DNA of 64,000 nucleotides, taken from Herpomyces periplanetae. Its lineage: Eukaryota > Ascomycota > Laboulbeniomycetes > Herpomycetales > Herpomycetaceae. The stretch covers positions 1 to 64,000 of the forward strand of contig WMKJ01000036.1 of assembly GCA_009733715.1 (NCBI GenBank). Reading direction: 5' to 3'. A program made the translations under genes and the position numbers. Below, one piece after another: positions 22,691 to 33,531 of this stretch. Position 1 is the first letter of the stretch. Each line of letters opens with the position of its first letter. The notes below the pieces were generated by a model, which did no database searches, was not told where the DNA came from, and saw only the letters and a program-made list of their open reading frames with translations.

Positions 22691-23671
22691 CTACTTTGTT
22701 GCACCAGTTTGACTAGTGATGGAAGGGTTCAGTGTGTCATCAGATGAGTTTGATGTGTTGCATGGCACGTTATCGCATGAGATATTGGGGCAGACATCAA
22801 GATTAGGATCGGAAGTAACATCATCGCGCACTTTCATAGCTTCAAAGTAAACGGGATTATCGCAGGTGATATTAGGGGATGAATGTTGAAATACTGTATC
22901 ACTAGATGAGCAAGATGATATAGAGGGATTTTTAAGACTTTGCCGCTTTCGTTTGGTATTTGGAGATTGAACTTGTAATGTAGAGCTGGAGAGTGAACGC
23001 TTTTTAATCTTACGATTCACAAGCCGTGCTTCGACCTCAGCCGATATATCTTCGAATTCTACGTTGTACTCGGACTGAGCATCACCCGATACAGATTCAG
23101 TTGAGGAGTTTTTGTAACGTTTTGGTACATTAATCAAGTTATCTGAACTTGAGACTCGAGAGAAGTGTCTTTTTAACGGTAACTGATTACTTTGACACCT
23201 CTTGTTAGACGTTTTTGAGGGAGAGGATTGTTTGTTGGGGATGTTGCGATTGTGGTGTAACAAATTGTTTAATTTAATCGCTTTGCAACAATGTGAGCGT
23301 AACAAGGAGTCAGTTGAACCGAGTGAACCAAAAAAAAGCTTATCCTGATTAGCCACTTCTAGAGCCTGAAGCAAAAGTTGACTATTGGAGTGTAACTGAG
23401 ACGTCCACGCATGCATTTCACGAAGTCGTATTTTGAAAATACCAACATTGAATACGCCGGTGGAAGACTGTAACTCGGGATGACTTTCTAAAATTTCAAG
23501 TATATTCGAATGATTTGACAGGTTTATCAAATGAATATCCAATAAAGATTTCCAAACATCATTATGTAAAGGCAGTTTGTGCCAATTTTCTTGGGCGGTG
23601 TTCCTTAGAGTAGCGCTGAGGGTTTCAGCACGCCGAAGGCGATCAGCCCAATTAGTAAGTGCATCGTTCAT
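22691..23671 (-). CDS. Hypothetical basic, probably nuclear protein
   Basis: A 326-aa single-exon protein I do not recognise. The N-terminal half (about residues 1-125) looks helical, with W-A-D-R-L-R-R-A, W-K-S-L-L-D-I-H and M-H-A-W-T-S-Q-L. The C-terminal half is low-complexity, rich in Ser, Asn and Lys. It has basic clusters that could be nuclear signals (K-I-K-K-R-S, T-K-R-K-R-Q) and one conserved-looking acidic patch E-F-E-D-I-S-A-E-V-E-A-R-L. The start at 23671 follows stops in all frames. It lies between tRNA-Ser and a 1.6-kb spacer, so context gives no clue. Its codon use looks like the neighbours. Confidence 0.6.
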   Translation of the reverse strand: MNDALTNWADRLRRAETLSATLRNTAQENWHKLPLHNDVWKSLLDIHLINLSNHSNILEILESHPELQSSTGVFNVGIFKIRLREMHAWTSQLHSNSQLLLQALEVANQDKLFFGSLGSTDSLLRSHCCKAIKLNNLLHHNRNIPNKQSSPSKTSNKRCQSNQLPLKRHFSRVSSSDNLINVPKRYKNSSTESVSGDAQSEYNVEFEDISAEVEARLVNRKIKKRSLSSSTLQVQSPNTKRKRQSLKNPSISSCSSSDTVFQHSSPNITCDNPVYFEAMKVRDDVTSDPNLDVCPNISCDNVPCNTSNSSDDTLNPSITSQTGATK

Positions 23672-25288
23672 GACTGGTAGATGTTAGGACAGACGAGAAG
23701 GCAAAGGTTAATTGGATATGATGAAATTATAGAAATCTTTGAATTCTCCGAGTAGATAGTGAAACATTACACAATTGAACAACCCGTTTTAAACGGCCAA
23801 CACGAATGACAATATTAACTCAATGTTGCGGAAAATTATTATAAAAGAAAACCCTAAAGGTATTGGGTGTGTATACGTAAATTTATACTGAGAATATTTT
23901 ATAATACTGTGTATTTTTTCGTGATAAAACTATGCTTTGAAATATATCAACAAGGAAAACGAAGACAGTGATGATAATAACTGTTGTTAAACACGCACCT
24001 CGACATTCTTAACTCCCGACAAACTTCACCCCAATACCTCTTATATAAGCATAATATACACGCTGCTTAGTCAGGAAAATGTGTGTGTTCGCGGGATGAT
24101 GTGGAGGAGGGATTGGGGATATTGGAATTGAGGCAAACGAGACGGTTTTAAAAGAATGAGGATGATTTTATTGTAGAAAAATTGATTAAGTTTTTTAGTT
24201 TGAAATAATGAAAATGTAGAATATATATCAATTTTACCGGAAGTCTTGTTCCATTACATTTACATAACTCCGTAACCAAACTTATTCCCTATCATTCAAC
24301 CCCAGTCAAACTCACATAGTAAGCAGTTCATGAATTCTTACTAATCGGATAATTTAGTTTGCTTCAAAGTATTTTAATAGCTAAATATTGGTTGAACGAA
24401 TAATATTAGTTGGTTTATGTACGGGGATAAATAAACGGGAAGAAGTTTAATCATTGTAACCATATAAGGAAAAAAAAAACTTTTATCCAGCGTTAAACTT
24501 ATCGGTTAAATGCATAAAAGTATGTATGTTTTCTTACCAGTACTAGTTTCCACTGGTCCATCCCTCTCTATATTTTACAAGGATTTTCACTACTATTTTT
24601 TTGGCTTATGACTAATTTGGCCAGACTTCATCCTTCGAGATGATTCCAAGGTAATGTGGTTAGAGTCCTCGTTCGTGCTTTCTTAATCTATATTGACCAT
24701 TGCAGATATTTAAACCCCTTCCATTCTCAATTCCTCAAGCTTCTCCTTCTATCTCACTTTCATTCTTCACTCATTATCATCCCCATCCATTTCTTCCATC
24801 TTATTCCTTTCCCTTCATCATTTCATCTCTATATACCCGTGACATTACTTAGGACCCAGCTTACTCAGCTATACCATTCTGGCTTGTCGGTCGGATTCAC
24901 TGCTTGTATCCAGCAATAAAAGCTTCATTCCATTCATCGAGTATCTCTTTATCCTACTTTTCTAATTTCTTCATTGATTTCTCATTCTCTCCATTATTTC
25001 ACCGTTATCCTTACTCAAATTCGATTAATCCATTTATATCTTCACTCTGTCACATGATACTTTATGTTGAAAACCCATATTTTCACTATAAATTCATTTA
25101 TTCAATAAACATCTTCTAAAGAAGTTTATGTTAATCAGTGAATCCAATTGTTTATAATCTATTCATTTATCGCCTACCATTTATTTCCTTAATCATTATA
25201 AGTGTCTTCATATACACATATCTGTCCCTGAAGCTGTCAGTGTTGTTCGGATTCTGAACTGACGTTTACTCGTTTTAATTTTAACCTT
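23672..25288. other. Divergent intergenic region upstream of sugar transporter
   Basis: A 1.6-kb spacer. The left half is AT-rich without genes. From about 24700 to 25100 the plus strand is strongly pyrimidine-rich (many TC and CATT runs), as in upstream regions and leaders of well-expressed fungal genes. Short open frames there look like by-products of that composition. Confidence 0.5.
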
Positions 25289-27311
25289 ATGGCTCATGTT
25301 GAAGGGATTGAGTGCCCTTTAAACAATGTTGCTGAATCCTCCAAAGACCCTGAGAATTGCCTCCGGGCCTCTAGACCTTCTCAGCCCTTCTCCGACTTAA
25401 AAACCGAAGTTGACGAAACGGGTAAATATTTATCCCCATTTTATAACTTCCTTCGTTCATCTCCCTCTAATGGCATTTCCCATTTCAGACTATAATACTA
25501 TTTCAAAAACATGGTATGTCACTCTATGTGCAATGGTTGTCCGACTAGGTGGCTTTCTCTTTGGTTACGGTATGTTTAATATACTACTTATCTTCCCTTC
25601 CGTCTACTGCTAACATCCGTAGACCAGGGTGTCATTTCGGTTATCCTTACAATGGACCGTTTTATCGCTTGCTTTCCTTTGGTATCAGAAGATGCTAGTG
25701 GTGCGGGTCTCTGGAAAGGTCTTTTGACAGCCATGATTGAACTCGGTGCTCTGATTGGTAAGTTTATCGTTTTTACGCTTCTCCTACTCCATGCTTTTGT
25801 AAATGTTATCTTACTTATATTTAATATACATCTTATAGGCGCCTTTAATCAAGGCTGGATATCTGATTGGCTATCCAGAAAGTATTCAATTGTCGTAGCT
25901 GTTGTAATTTTTATTATCGGCTCTTCATTACAAGCCGCTGCAAGGTCTTATGCTACGTTAATCGTTGGAAGATTTATCGGTGGAATTGCCATAGGAATGT
26001 TAGTGTGTAATGTACTATTTTCCCCCCCAAACTTCTATACTAACTTGCTCAACTTAATGCAGGAAAAGCATGGTTGTACCCATGTACATATCTGAAGTAT
26101 CTCCCTCGGAAATTAGAGGTACGTTTTCTATACAAAAGGCTACCATTGTTTTACGCATTACTTACATTCCAATGATTCAAACAGGAACACTGCTGGTGTT
26201 TGAAGAAGTATCAATTGTATTTGGCATCATTGTTTCATTTTGGTTGACATTTGGCACAAGATACATTGAGAGCGAATGGTCGTTTAGATTACCCTTTATG
26301 CTCCAAATTTTTCCGGCTCTCCTATTGGGCGTCATTATTCTCTTCCTACCATTTTCACCCCGTTGGCTTGCTATCAAAGGGCGGGACCAAGAGGCGCTTA
26401 CTGCTTTATCCGTTCTTCGACGTCTACCAAAGGAACATCCACGGGTCCGTTCGGAATGGTTAACCATACGAGCAGAGGTTAAGTGCCAAAGGGACTTTTT
26501 AATGAAATATCATCCTAAGCTCACCGATGTAAATCGACCAACACGGTTTCGGTCCATAAGGCTTGAACTTGCAAAATACGGGGATTGTTTCCGATCATTA
26601 TACCGTAAACGTACCATGATCGGAGTTATGCTGATGTTTTTTCAACAATTTCTGGGGATTAATGCCTTGGTATACTATTCACCGTCAATGTTCCGAACTA
26701 TGGGTATGAAAAATGAATTACAGCTAATTCTTTCAGGTGTGCTTAATTGTACTCAGTTTATCGGTGTTTTAACGTCTATTTTCACCATGGACCGAGTTGG
26801 TCGGCGCCCTTTATTATTGTTTGGCAGTGCTTTGACGACTGTATGTCAGGTTATCATATCCATATTCGTTAGTTTATTCAACGAAACATGGAGTAGCCAC
26901 ATGCCAGAAGCCTGGGCATCAGTAGGGTTTTTGTTCTTATTTATGTTAGTATTCGGAATGACTTGGGGACCTGTGGCTTGGGCAATGCCATCAGAGATAT
27001 TCCCTTCCATGCTAAGGTCAAAAGGAGTAGCCTGGAGTACATGCAGTAACTGGACAAATAATTTTATCATTGGGTTAATAACCCCTGTATTGATTCAAAA
27101 TACTCGAGGATTTGGTGCATACGTTTTTTTTGCTATATGGTGTGGTATAAGCTTTGTGTGGACTTATCTATACGTACCAGAAACTAAAGGCAAATCATTG
27201 GAAGACATTGATAAACATTTCGATGGAAATGCCGGCTACGGATCGTCTACTCGGAAAACTCATTACATACAAGAATTTATAGAAGATGAAAAGACTACAC
27301 GAACTATATAA
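25289..27311 (+). CDS. MFS sugar transporter
   Basis: Twelve-span hexose-type transporter of the major facilitator superfamily, expected at the plasma membrane. Six exons: 25289-25421, 25489-25569, 25623-25757, 25839-26004, 26069-26118 and 26185-27311. The sum is 1692 nt, giving 563 aa. Junctions rebuild G-F-L-F-G-Y-D-Q-G-V, L-G-A-L-I-G-A-F-N-Q-G-W and S-E-I-R-G-T-L-L-V-F-E-E. Signature motifs: G-R-F-I-G-G, F-S-P-R-W-L, Q-Q-F-L-G-I-N-A-L-V-Y-Y, D-R-V-G-R-R-P and V-P-E-T-K-G. The exon 4 donor is the least certain (GTGTAA gives Val where relatives have Ser). It resembles ascomycete transporters with I-S-V-I-L-T-M-D-R-F after the first span. Sugar specificity cannot be told. Confidence 0.9.
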
Positions 27312-28507
27312 AATTTCTATTGTACAATGTTAACAATTACATTCTATACAGGAGGTTGATAAGATATCTTACGGCTATTATAAATCATTTTATATCAAAC
27401 TCCCCGTATATTATTTTACCTGATGAAATCACAAATCATTTCGCAACCATCATGCAATCTCTTCGTAACACATTTCTCCCAGCGTGTTCTTTTATGTAAC
27501 ACGTGATGATTCAGCCCTGACTATTACCGAAAATGACAAGTTAGGTTAGCGGGCTACTTTTCCTGGGGGAGAATGTGGGGGAAGGATAGAGAGAAGGGGT
27601 TTAAATGGATGGGAGCTTTGGGTGGGTTGAAGGCAAGGTTAATCAAGGGTTAAAGCGTAAACTGGAGTTTAGTTTACTAAACGGTAGGGTAGAGTAGTAT
27701 CTGCTTTATCGAACAGTGGAATAATACTATTTAGTTAGTTTTTGTAAATTTATGGCGTATAATAGCGTGAATATTGGAAAGGTTTCTTTTAGCTGGATTA
27801 GTATGGTTAATAAATACAAGCATGAAAATAAGTTAATATAATGACATAGCTTGAGAATAACGAATATTTGAATATATTTAAGTCGGATATAATTCCTAAG
27901 CTAGTAAATCACCAAGTTTATTTTCCTTACGAACCCTAATCACTCGGACCGGCTGACGTAACATACGGCAACTAATTGAGGTTCCTGCCCACATGACCTG
28001 GGATGGTTGAGAGTCATGTGACCACACAATATAGCAACGTGAAATGGGAATAAAATATTTAAGCGAGAAATTGGTTATCTATGAAAAGATGGTATCGTGA
28101 AGTGGTAAAGTATTTTCTAGATTTGCGCATTTTGTGGAAAAAGGTTTATAAATATTATCGGGGTCTTACGCGTTTAATCTTGGAATTAATTTTTTCGATT
28201 TTTACATAAACTATTGTTGGCTACGTTCAAATTGATTCGCAAGACAAGCTTTCCCAAAGTTCGACATTCGTTCGCGACGGACTTGGTATTTGGAAGAACT
28301 AGAAGACGTGATCTATGGTACAAGGGTTAATTTAATGAAAAGGGTGAAAAATCCGAATTAGTTTTGCAAAGTTTGGATACCTTTGCCATTTTTATTTTTA
28401 TATTTACACGATTATCCTAAAAGTGAATATCTATTTGCCTTTGGGAACGAATCGCATCGGGGAATTTTTCGCATAGCTTGCTTATGATATACTATTAAAT
28501 TGTGATA
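27312..28507. other. Intergenic upstream of nucleolin-like gene
   Basis: About 1.2 kb without a supported gene. A CACGTG at 27500-27505 is about 1 kb from the nucleolin start and 190 nt after the transporter stop, so its target is unclear. Confidence 0.45.
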
Positions 28508-29135
28508 ATGGGACGCTCCAAACCTAGTAATGTTAAGGGCGAGAAATCGTCTAACAAGAAAATTGACTCAATTGAAAAAAATATTAAATCGGTGCGCGAT
28601 AAAGTGGCGTTTAAACATGATACGAAAAAATCCAACAAGCATGTGAAAACAGCGGGCGCAGCTACAGCGTCAAATTCAGCTATTACGGCATCGGTTACAG
28701 AGTCAAAAAAGAGTGGAAAATCGCAAATTGCGTGTAATGGATCGTGTGAATCGTCGAAAGGAATTGGTAGTGTGGCGGCTTCACGACAAACTAATACTGA
28801 GGTTGAGGATAACACGGCAGAGGTTGAGGAGAGTAGTAGTGATAGTGAAAGTGATGAAAGTTTTACTTCAAATAGTAACTCAAGCGATGATAGCTCAGAT
28901 TCATCTGATGATTCGTCGGAAGATGATGATGATGACGATGATGACGATGATGTTAGTGATGATGATAATGATGGTGAAAATTCAGAAGAGAATGAAGAGG
29001 ATAATTCATCGGAAAAATCGGCATCAGCGGCTCGACCTCCAGTAAATGGAGTAAATGCTAATCTGAAGGGAGTGAATGGTATGAGCGGAATTGAACCATC
29101 AAGTCCAGCAGGCGCTGAAGCTAACGATGAAGAGA

Positions 29136-29173
<38 letters not shown>

Positions 29174-30711
29174 ACATGCACTAGTGACACTAGTTGTTCT
29201 TCATCATCGAGTGCAGAGAGCGATTCAGACTCTGAAAGTGAATCTGATAGTTCATCAGAAGCATCAAAAGGTCGTCCGGTGGAACGCGTGGCCAATGGCA
29301 AAACCTCTAAAAAGACAAAGGAATCTTCGAAAAAGGTTGATGCAGAACCAGTTAAGCTAGCAAAGGCTGACGTTAAAGAATCGACTAGTAAGGCCAAACG
29401 AAGCAATAAACGGGAATCTTCCAATAAATGTGGTAATGATGAAGGCGTGAAACCTCAGATTGTAGCAACAGTTGCGAAAGATGGGGGGGATAGTTCGACA
29501 ACGGATACAGACTCGGAGTCAGATTCAGAAGTGGATTCGAGCTCGGATTCAGAATCCAAATCTAGGGATGATTCCAAGTCAAATGCTTCGACGGATTCGT
29601 CCGGAGCAGATTCAGAATCGGGTTCAGGATCAGACTCTGATGGTGAAGGATCGATGACGAAAAAAGGCAAAAAGGGTAAAAGTGGAGAGAATGAGAAGAA
29701 AAGCAGTAAAGCAGATAAGATGATGAACGGGGGAAGAGACAAGGCAGGAAAGGCCAAAATCAGCGTTGAAGGCGGTAAGAAACGGAAGATTGATGGGGTT
29801 GAATCGGATGAGAGAAAAAAGGTTAAAACGAAAGAATGCGAAGAAAATGAAGCTGGAAATAATGTTTTCGTAGGTAATATTAGCTGGAAGATTGATGAGA
29901 ATAAGTTAAGGAATATATTTTCCAAGTTTGGGCGGATTGTTGGGTGTCGAATTGTTACGGATGAAGCAACGAATAGGTCCAGAGGGTGAGTTCAAGTATC
30001 TTGATGGAATGATTGGAGAATTATTGGGTTGATGAAGTTGATTGCTAACGGAATGTTTTAAGATTTGGGTATGTTGAATTTGCGCAGGCAAATGATGCGG
30101 CGAAAGCGATTGAAGAAATGAACGGTCACGATGTTAATGGACGAGCTTTGCGCTTGGATTATGCGAGTGCGCGACCTGCTACTCCTAACAATTCAGTCCA
30201 GACTTTTAAAGCAAGATCACAAGAACGAGCTAATGAACGTGGAGATATTAACCGACCTCCATCTAGTACTCTTTGGATTGGAAATTTACCGTTTAACGTT
30301 GAAGAAGATTCTCTTAGACAAGAGTTTGAAAAGTTTGGAATAATTGAACGTTTACGTATTCCCCGAGATATTGAATCAAACAAAGTCAAAGGGTTTGCCT
30401 ATATTTCATTTCAGACTACTCAAGAAGCTACTAAAGCCTTTGAAACAATGAATGGAATGCCGTTTGGTAATCGAGCCATGCGAATTGATTATGATTCACC
30501 TCGTAATGATGGAGATGGTAATCGTGGACATGGGGGACGAGGACAAGGGAATCGAGGAAATCATCACAATGGCGGTCGAGGAGGATTTGGAGGAAGAGGT
30601 AGAGGTGGAGGGAATATGCGAGGAGGTGGTCGGGGTGGATTCAAACAGAATTTTTCAACTAATCGAGGAGGTTTTGGCGATTTCAAAGGAACCAAAATCA
30701 ACTTTGACTGA
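28508..30711 (+). CDS. NSR1: Nucleolin-like protein Nsr1/Gar2
   Basis: Nucleolar RNA-binding protein needed for pre-rRNA processing and small-subunit assembly. Two exons, 28508-29985 and 30063-30711, give 708 aa. The intron (donor GTGAGT) falls inside the first RRM and its removal restores the RNP1 motif R-G-F-G-Y-V-E-F. The order is typical: a long N-terminal region of Ser/acid blocks alternating with Lys-rich stretches (residues 1-445), RRM1 (about 450-525, V-F-V-G-N-I), RRM2 (about 561-637, L-W-I-G-N-L and K-G-F-A-Y-I-S-F), and a Gly/Arg-rich tail (about 645-700). It is longer than yeast Nsr1 (414 aa) or Gar2 (500 aa) because of the acid region, which includes pure Asp runs from GAT repeats. 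Confidence 0.92.
29138..29173 (+). repeat. GAT microsatellite coding an Asp run
   Basis: Twelve uninterrupted GAT codons inside the nucleolin-like gene. A second, less pure GAT/GAC run lies at 28922-28952. Both encode acidic runs and may vary in length between strains. Confidence 0.9.
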
Positions 30712-31096
30712 AGGCACATTTCTCGTTACAAAATTGTGTACTTTTTACACGATAAGGACATTTTTGCCTTTTCGAGTAATTTGGTTTGGCCCGAGTGGGC
30801 AGGATGGTTTTATTTGTCGTCGTCGTCCAGTAAGTTTGCCTGAATGCAGATTATCCAGAAACTGTCTTTATCGTCTCTCGCACTCATGCACGCTCGACTC
30901 TCTATCCTGGAATAATCGGCTGTTTTTTTTAAAGTGAAGTGAACTTATGGGAATAACCAGTTTTCTTGCCGTGGGTGATTAAGCGTTGTGGATTTTATCG
31001 TGCTACTTTGACTTGAGATAATTGCTGCTAATCTGTCGCCAGTTGATTTTATATCTCGTCTACGTGTAAGTTCGTTTGTGTAATATTTACATCGAA
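30712..31096. other. Intergenic between nucleolin-like and Nudix genes
   Basis: 385 nt, presumably 3' UTR and promoter. The open frame crossing 30712-30937 continues a shadow frame of the upstream gene. No motif stands out. Confidence 0.5.
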
Positions 31097-32329
31097 ATGA
31101 ATGAATGTATTACGTTGAATAGTACTTGGGTGAAGAGTGATTTGATCCAAGATATCTCAAGTGGGAATCTGCTGGATCATAAAACTAAGTTATCCTATCT
31201 TGATTTAGTTGGTGCGTGCGACAAGTAAGTATCTTTAAGGCTCTTTGGGTTGAAACAACTTCTCGAACTTACGCATCCTGTACATTCAAGCTTTCCCTAC
31301 GCTCACGTTCAACCCAAAGAATTTTATCATCGGATTAATACCTATTTTCACTTTCGTCTTTCAGGTTACCCTCTAACTCTTGGATTAATTCCCCAAGAAT
31401 TCATCGACGTTGCAAATCTTTCCCACCTTTTTACCCTGAATAAGTTCAAAGATAAATGGCAATTAAATGAAGAATGTACTCCAAGAACTCTTACACTCCA
31501 CGCTGAATCAAATGTACGGGATCGTACTGCTGCTATAATGGAGTTGTTGATAACTCTGAAAGCTCAAGCTAACCTAAAGCATCTATCCGGTTGGCGAAAT
31601 GAGTTATACACTATCTACGATCATCAAGGTCATCCATTATTTCAAATAGAGCGAGCTGGTTGTGCATTATTTGGTTTCGTTACATATGGTGCCCATATAA
31701 CTGCATACGTTATACCCTACAACAATAATGAACCTGATCACAGTAAACTATCCGATCCAACTTCATGGCTTATTTGGGTTTCTCAAAGATCTTTAACCAA
31801 GCAAACTTACCCCGGAATGCTGGATAATACAGCTGCCGGGGGAATATCTAGTGGTGAAACTCCCCTTGAGTGTATCGCCAGAGAAGCAAATGAGGAAGTA
31901 TCTTTAGATTCCGACTACGTGTATAAACACGCTGAATTCGTTGGATGCGTTAGCTATATTCGTCAAAATATCACCTATCCCACTCGTAAACTCGATTCGT
32001 TCGACTTGTCGACCATCGAACCTGAATGCCAATATGTATTTGACATAAAATTACCTCCCGACCTAACGCTAAGGCCAAATGACGGTGAAGTTAATCAAAT
32101 ATACTTATGGGATATTCCCCGCGTTAAGAATGCTCTACTTCTCGGCCTATTCAAACCCAACAGCGCCTTAATCCTTATCGATTTTTTCATCCGTCACAAT
32201 CTTCTTTCCCCCCTGACCTTGGGCATCCAGTATCCCCAAATCGTCAGTCGAATCCATCGTAACCTCGAATTCCCCATGCTTTACACTAGTCCAGTATTTC
32301 ATTCCTCTTGTTCCCCCCATCACAATTAA
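31097..32329 (+). CDS. Nudix hydrolase related to thiamin pyrophosphokinase (DUF4743 type)
   Basis: Fungal Nudix protein of the group annotated as thiamin pyrophosphokinase-related (like yeast YJR142W), thought to hydrolyse damaged thiamin diphosphates. Two exons, 31097-31224 and 31291-32329, give 388 aa. The junction rebuilds V-G-A-C-D-N-F-P-Y, a family hallmark near the N terminus. The Nudix box is seen at about residues 226-248: G-G-I-S-S-G-E ... A-R-E-A-N-E-E-V; the usual final Gly is Ser. Upstream is the DUF4743 domain (F-H-F-R-L, G-Y-P-L-T-L-G). Alternative first ATGs inside exon 2 would lose the conserved N terminus. Confidence 0.88.
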
Positions 32330-32730
32330 CTTCCCCACCCTATCTTCAACTATCACCACTCTAATTTTCTCTTGTCCTTCTCCACCGCCAGTGCCGCCTC
32401 GCACTATCTCTGCACGTGACCATCGCGGTTAGCTTATCGTTTGGGCACATTTGAAGGATTGAAAATTTGAATTTTTCCAGAGTTGGAATACTTTAAGCGG
32501 AATGATTTTTCTTTTTTAGTGTACTGTCAACTATTCTATTGCTTGCTTATCTTTTAAAAATTAAACCAGTTCTTGGTGTAGGATTTCATTATAGCGTAAT
32601 AATCTTTATTTCTTTTTAAACGAAACAGTACCGTTTTATACCGGTCAATTGTGTATGCTTCATCGTCGTTATCGTCACTCTAGTGCATTTACATGTGCTG
32701 AACCTTGCTCTCATTATATCTAAGTTCATC
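32330..32730. promoter_or_regulatory. RPB8 promoter region with CACGTG
   Basis: 401 nt between the Nudix and RPB8 genes. GCACGTGACC at 32414-32419 lies about 312 nt upstream of the RPB8 start. The rest is AT-rich. Confidence 0.5.
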
Positions 32731-33531
32731 ATGAGTGAAACTCACTTACTCGAAGATACTTTTACCATAACTCATATCGATGATGAAAAATATGACAGGG
32801 TTGCACGCATTTCAGGTCCTTCTTCAGACAGTCAGCTACAAATTTCCTTAGACATTAACAAAGAGTTATATCAGGTTTCCGTGGGGGAAAGCATTCAAGT
32901 CCTCTTAGCCAGTACCCTTGACCTTGAAAGTTCCCATAATGATGCTCTAAATCTTGATAAAGGTGACTACGGCAACATTGATAGTATGGATTACGATATG
33001 GGCCACTCTAGACTTCACGGTTCGTCAAACAAAATCATGAATATGTCTGCTGGACATGATAGTCCAATGTACACTACTTCAGGTCGTGGAAAGTCGGCTA
33101 GTTATTTTGATGGTGGTATCTCCCCCGCATTTACTTCGCGTATGAGCGGTGAAGATATTGATGATATTGACGGATTACATTACGGTGGTGCAAGTGTTCA
33201 TGATCACTTAGCTCACGGTCAAACGCCCGATGTATCAAACCCTCTTGATTCACGCCGTATGAGATCTCAAGTGGCTTTGGGAAATTCAAGTACTAACGAC
33301 CCTAATCTTGATCACGGCTGGCGTAAATTTTCCCAACGAAAGGGCCAGTTAACCTTGGCTGACCTTTGGGACTATGTTTGCTACGGTAAAATATATCGAT
33401 TTGATGATGCTCCTGGTGACCAAATCAACATTTTCGCTTCATTTGGTGGTCTTCTTCTCATGATTAAAGGTCCTTACGAAAGACTCACTTCTCTCCGCAT
33501 TAATCATGTTTATCTCCTTATCAAAAAATAG
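32731..33531 (+). CDS. RPB8: RNA polymerase I/II/III subunit Rpb8 (RPABC3) with long insertion
   Basis: Shared small subunit of the three nuclear RNA polymerases. 266 aa from the ATG at 32731; an earlier in-frame ATG at 32683 would add a hydrophobic stretch not seen in the family. N-terminal block: L-L-E-D-T-F-T-I-T-H, K-Y-D-R-V-A-R-I and L-D-I-N-K-E-L-Y. C-terminal block from about residue 196: L-T-L-A-D-L-W-D-Y-V-C-Y-G-K-I-Y-R-F, S-F-G-G-L-L and the ending V-Y-L-L-I-K-K. Usual length is about 145 aa. The excess is one hydrophilic Ser/Gly/Asp/His-rich insert (about residues 75-193) in the loop known to be disordered in yeast Rpb8. It is open in frame throughout, so it is either coding or an unspliced in-frame intron; I favour coding from its composition. 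Confidence 0.9.
   Translation: MSETHLLEDTFTITHIDDEKYDRVARISGPSSDSQLQISLDINKELYQVSVGESIQVLLASTLDLESSHNDALNLDKGDYGNIDSMDYDMGHSRLHGSSNKIMNMSAGHDSPMYTTSGRGKSASYFDGGISPAFTSRMSGEDIDDIDGLHYGGASVHDHLAHGQTPDVSNPLDSRRMRSQVALGNSSTNDPNLDHGWRKFSQRKGQLTLADLWDYVCYGKIYRFDDAPGDQINIFASFGGLLLMIKGPYERLTSLRINHVYLLIKK

Noticed and set aside
24656-25119. Open frames in the pyrimidine-rich region before the sugar transporter
   Set aside because: Products are Ser/Leu/His-rich by-products of TC-rich DNA without recognisable domains; better read as leader and promoter.
28495-29424. Long minus-strand frame of about 309 residues, rich in Ser and Leu
   Set aside because: It is the exact antisense of the acidic repeat region of the nucleolin-like gene; its composition is a mirror of GAT/TCA codons.
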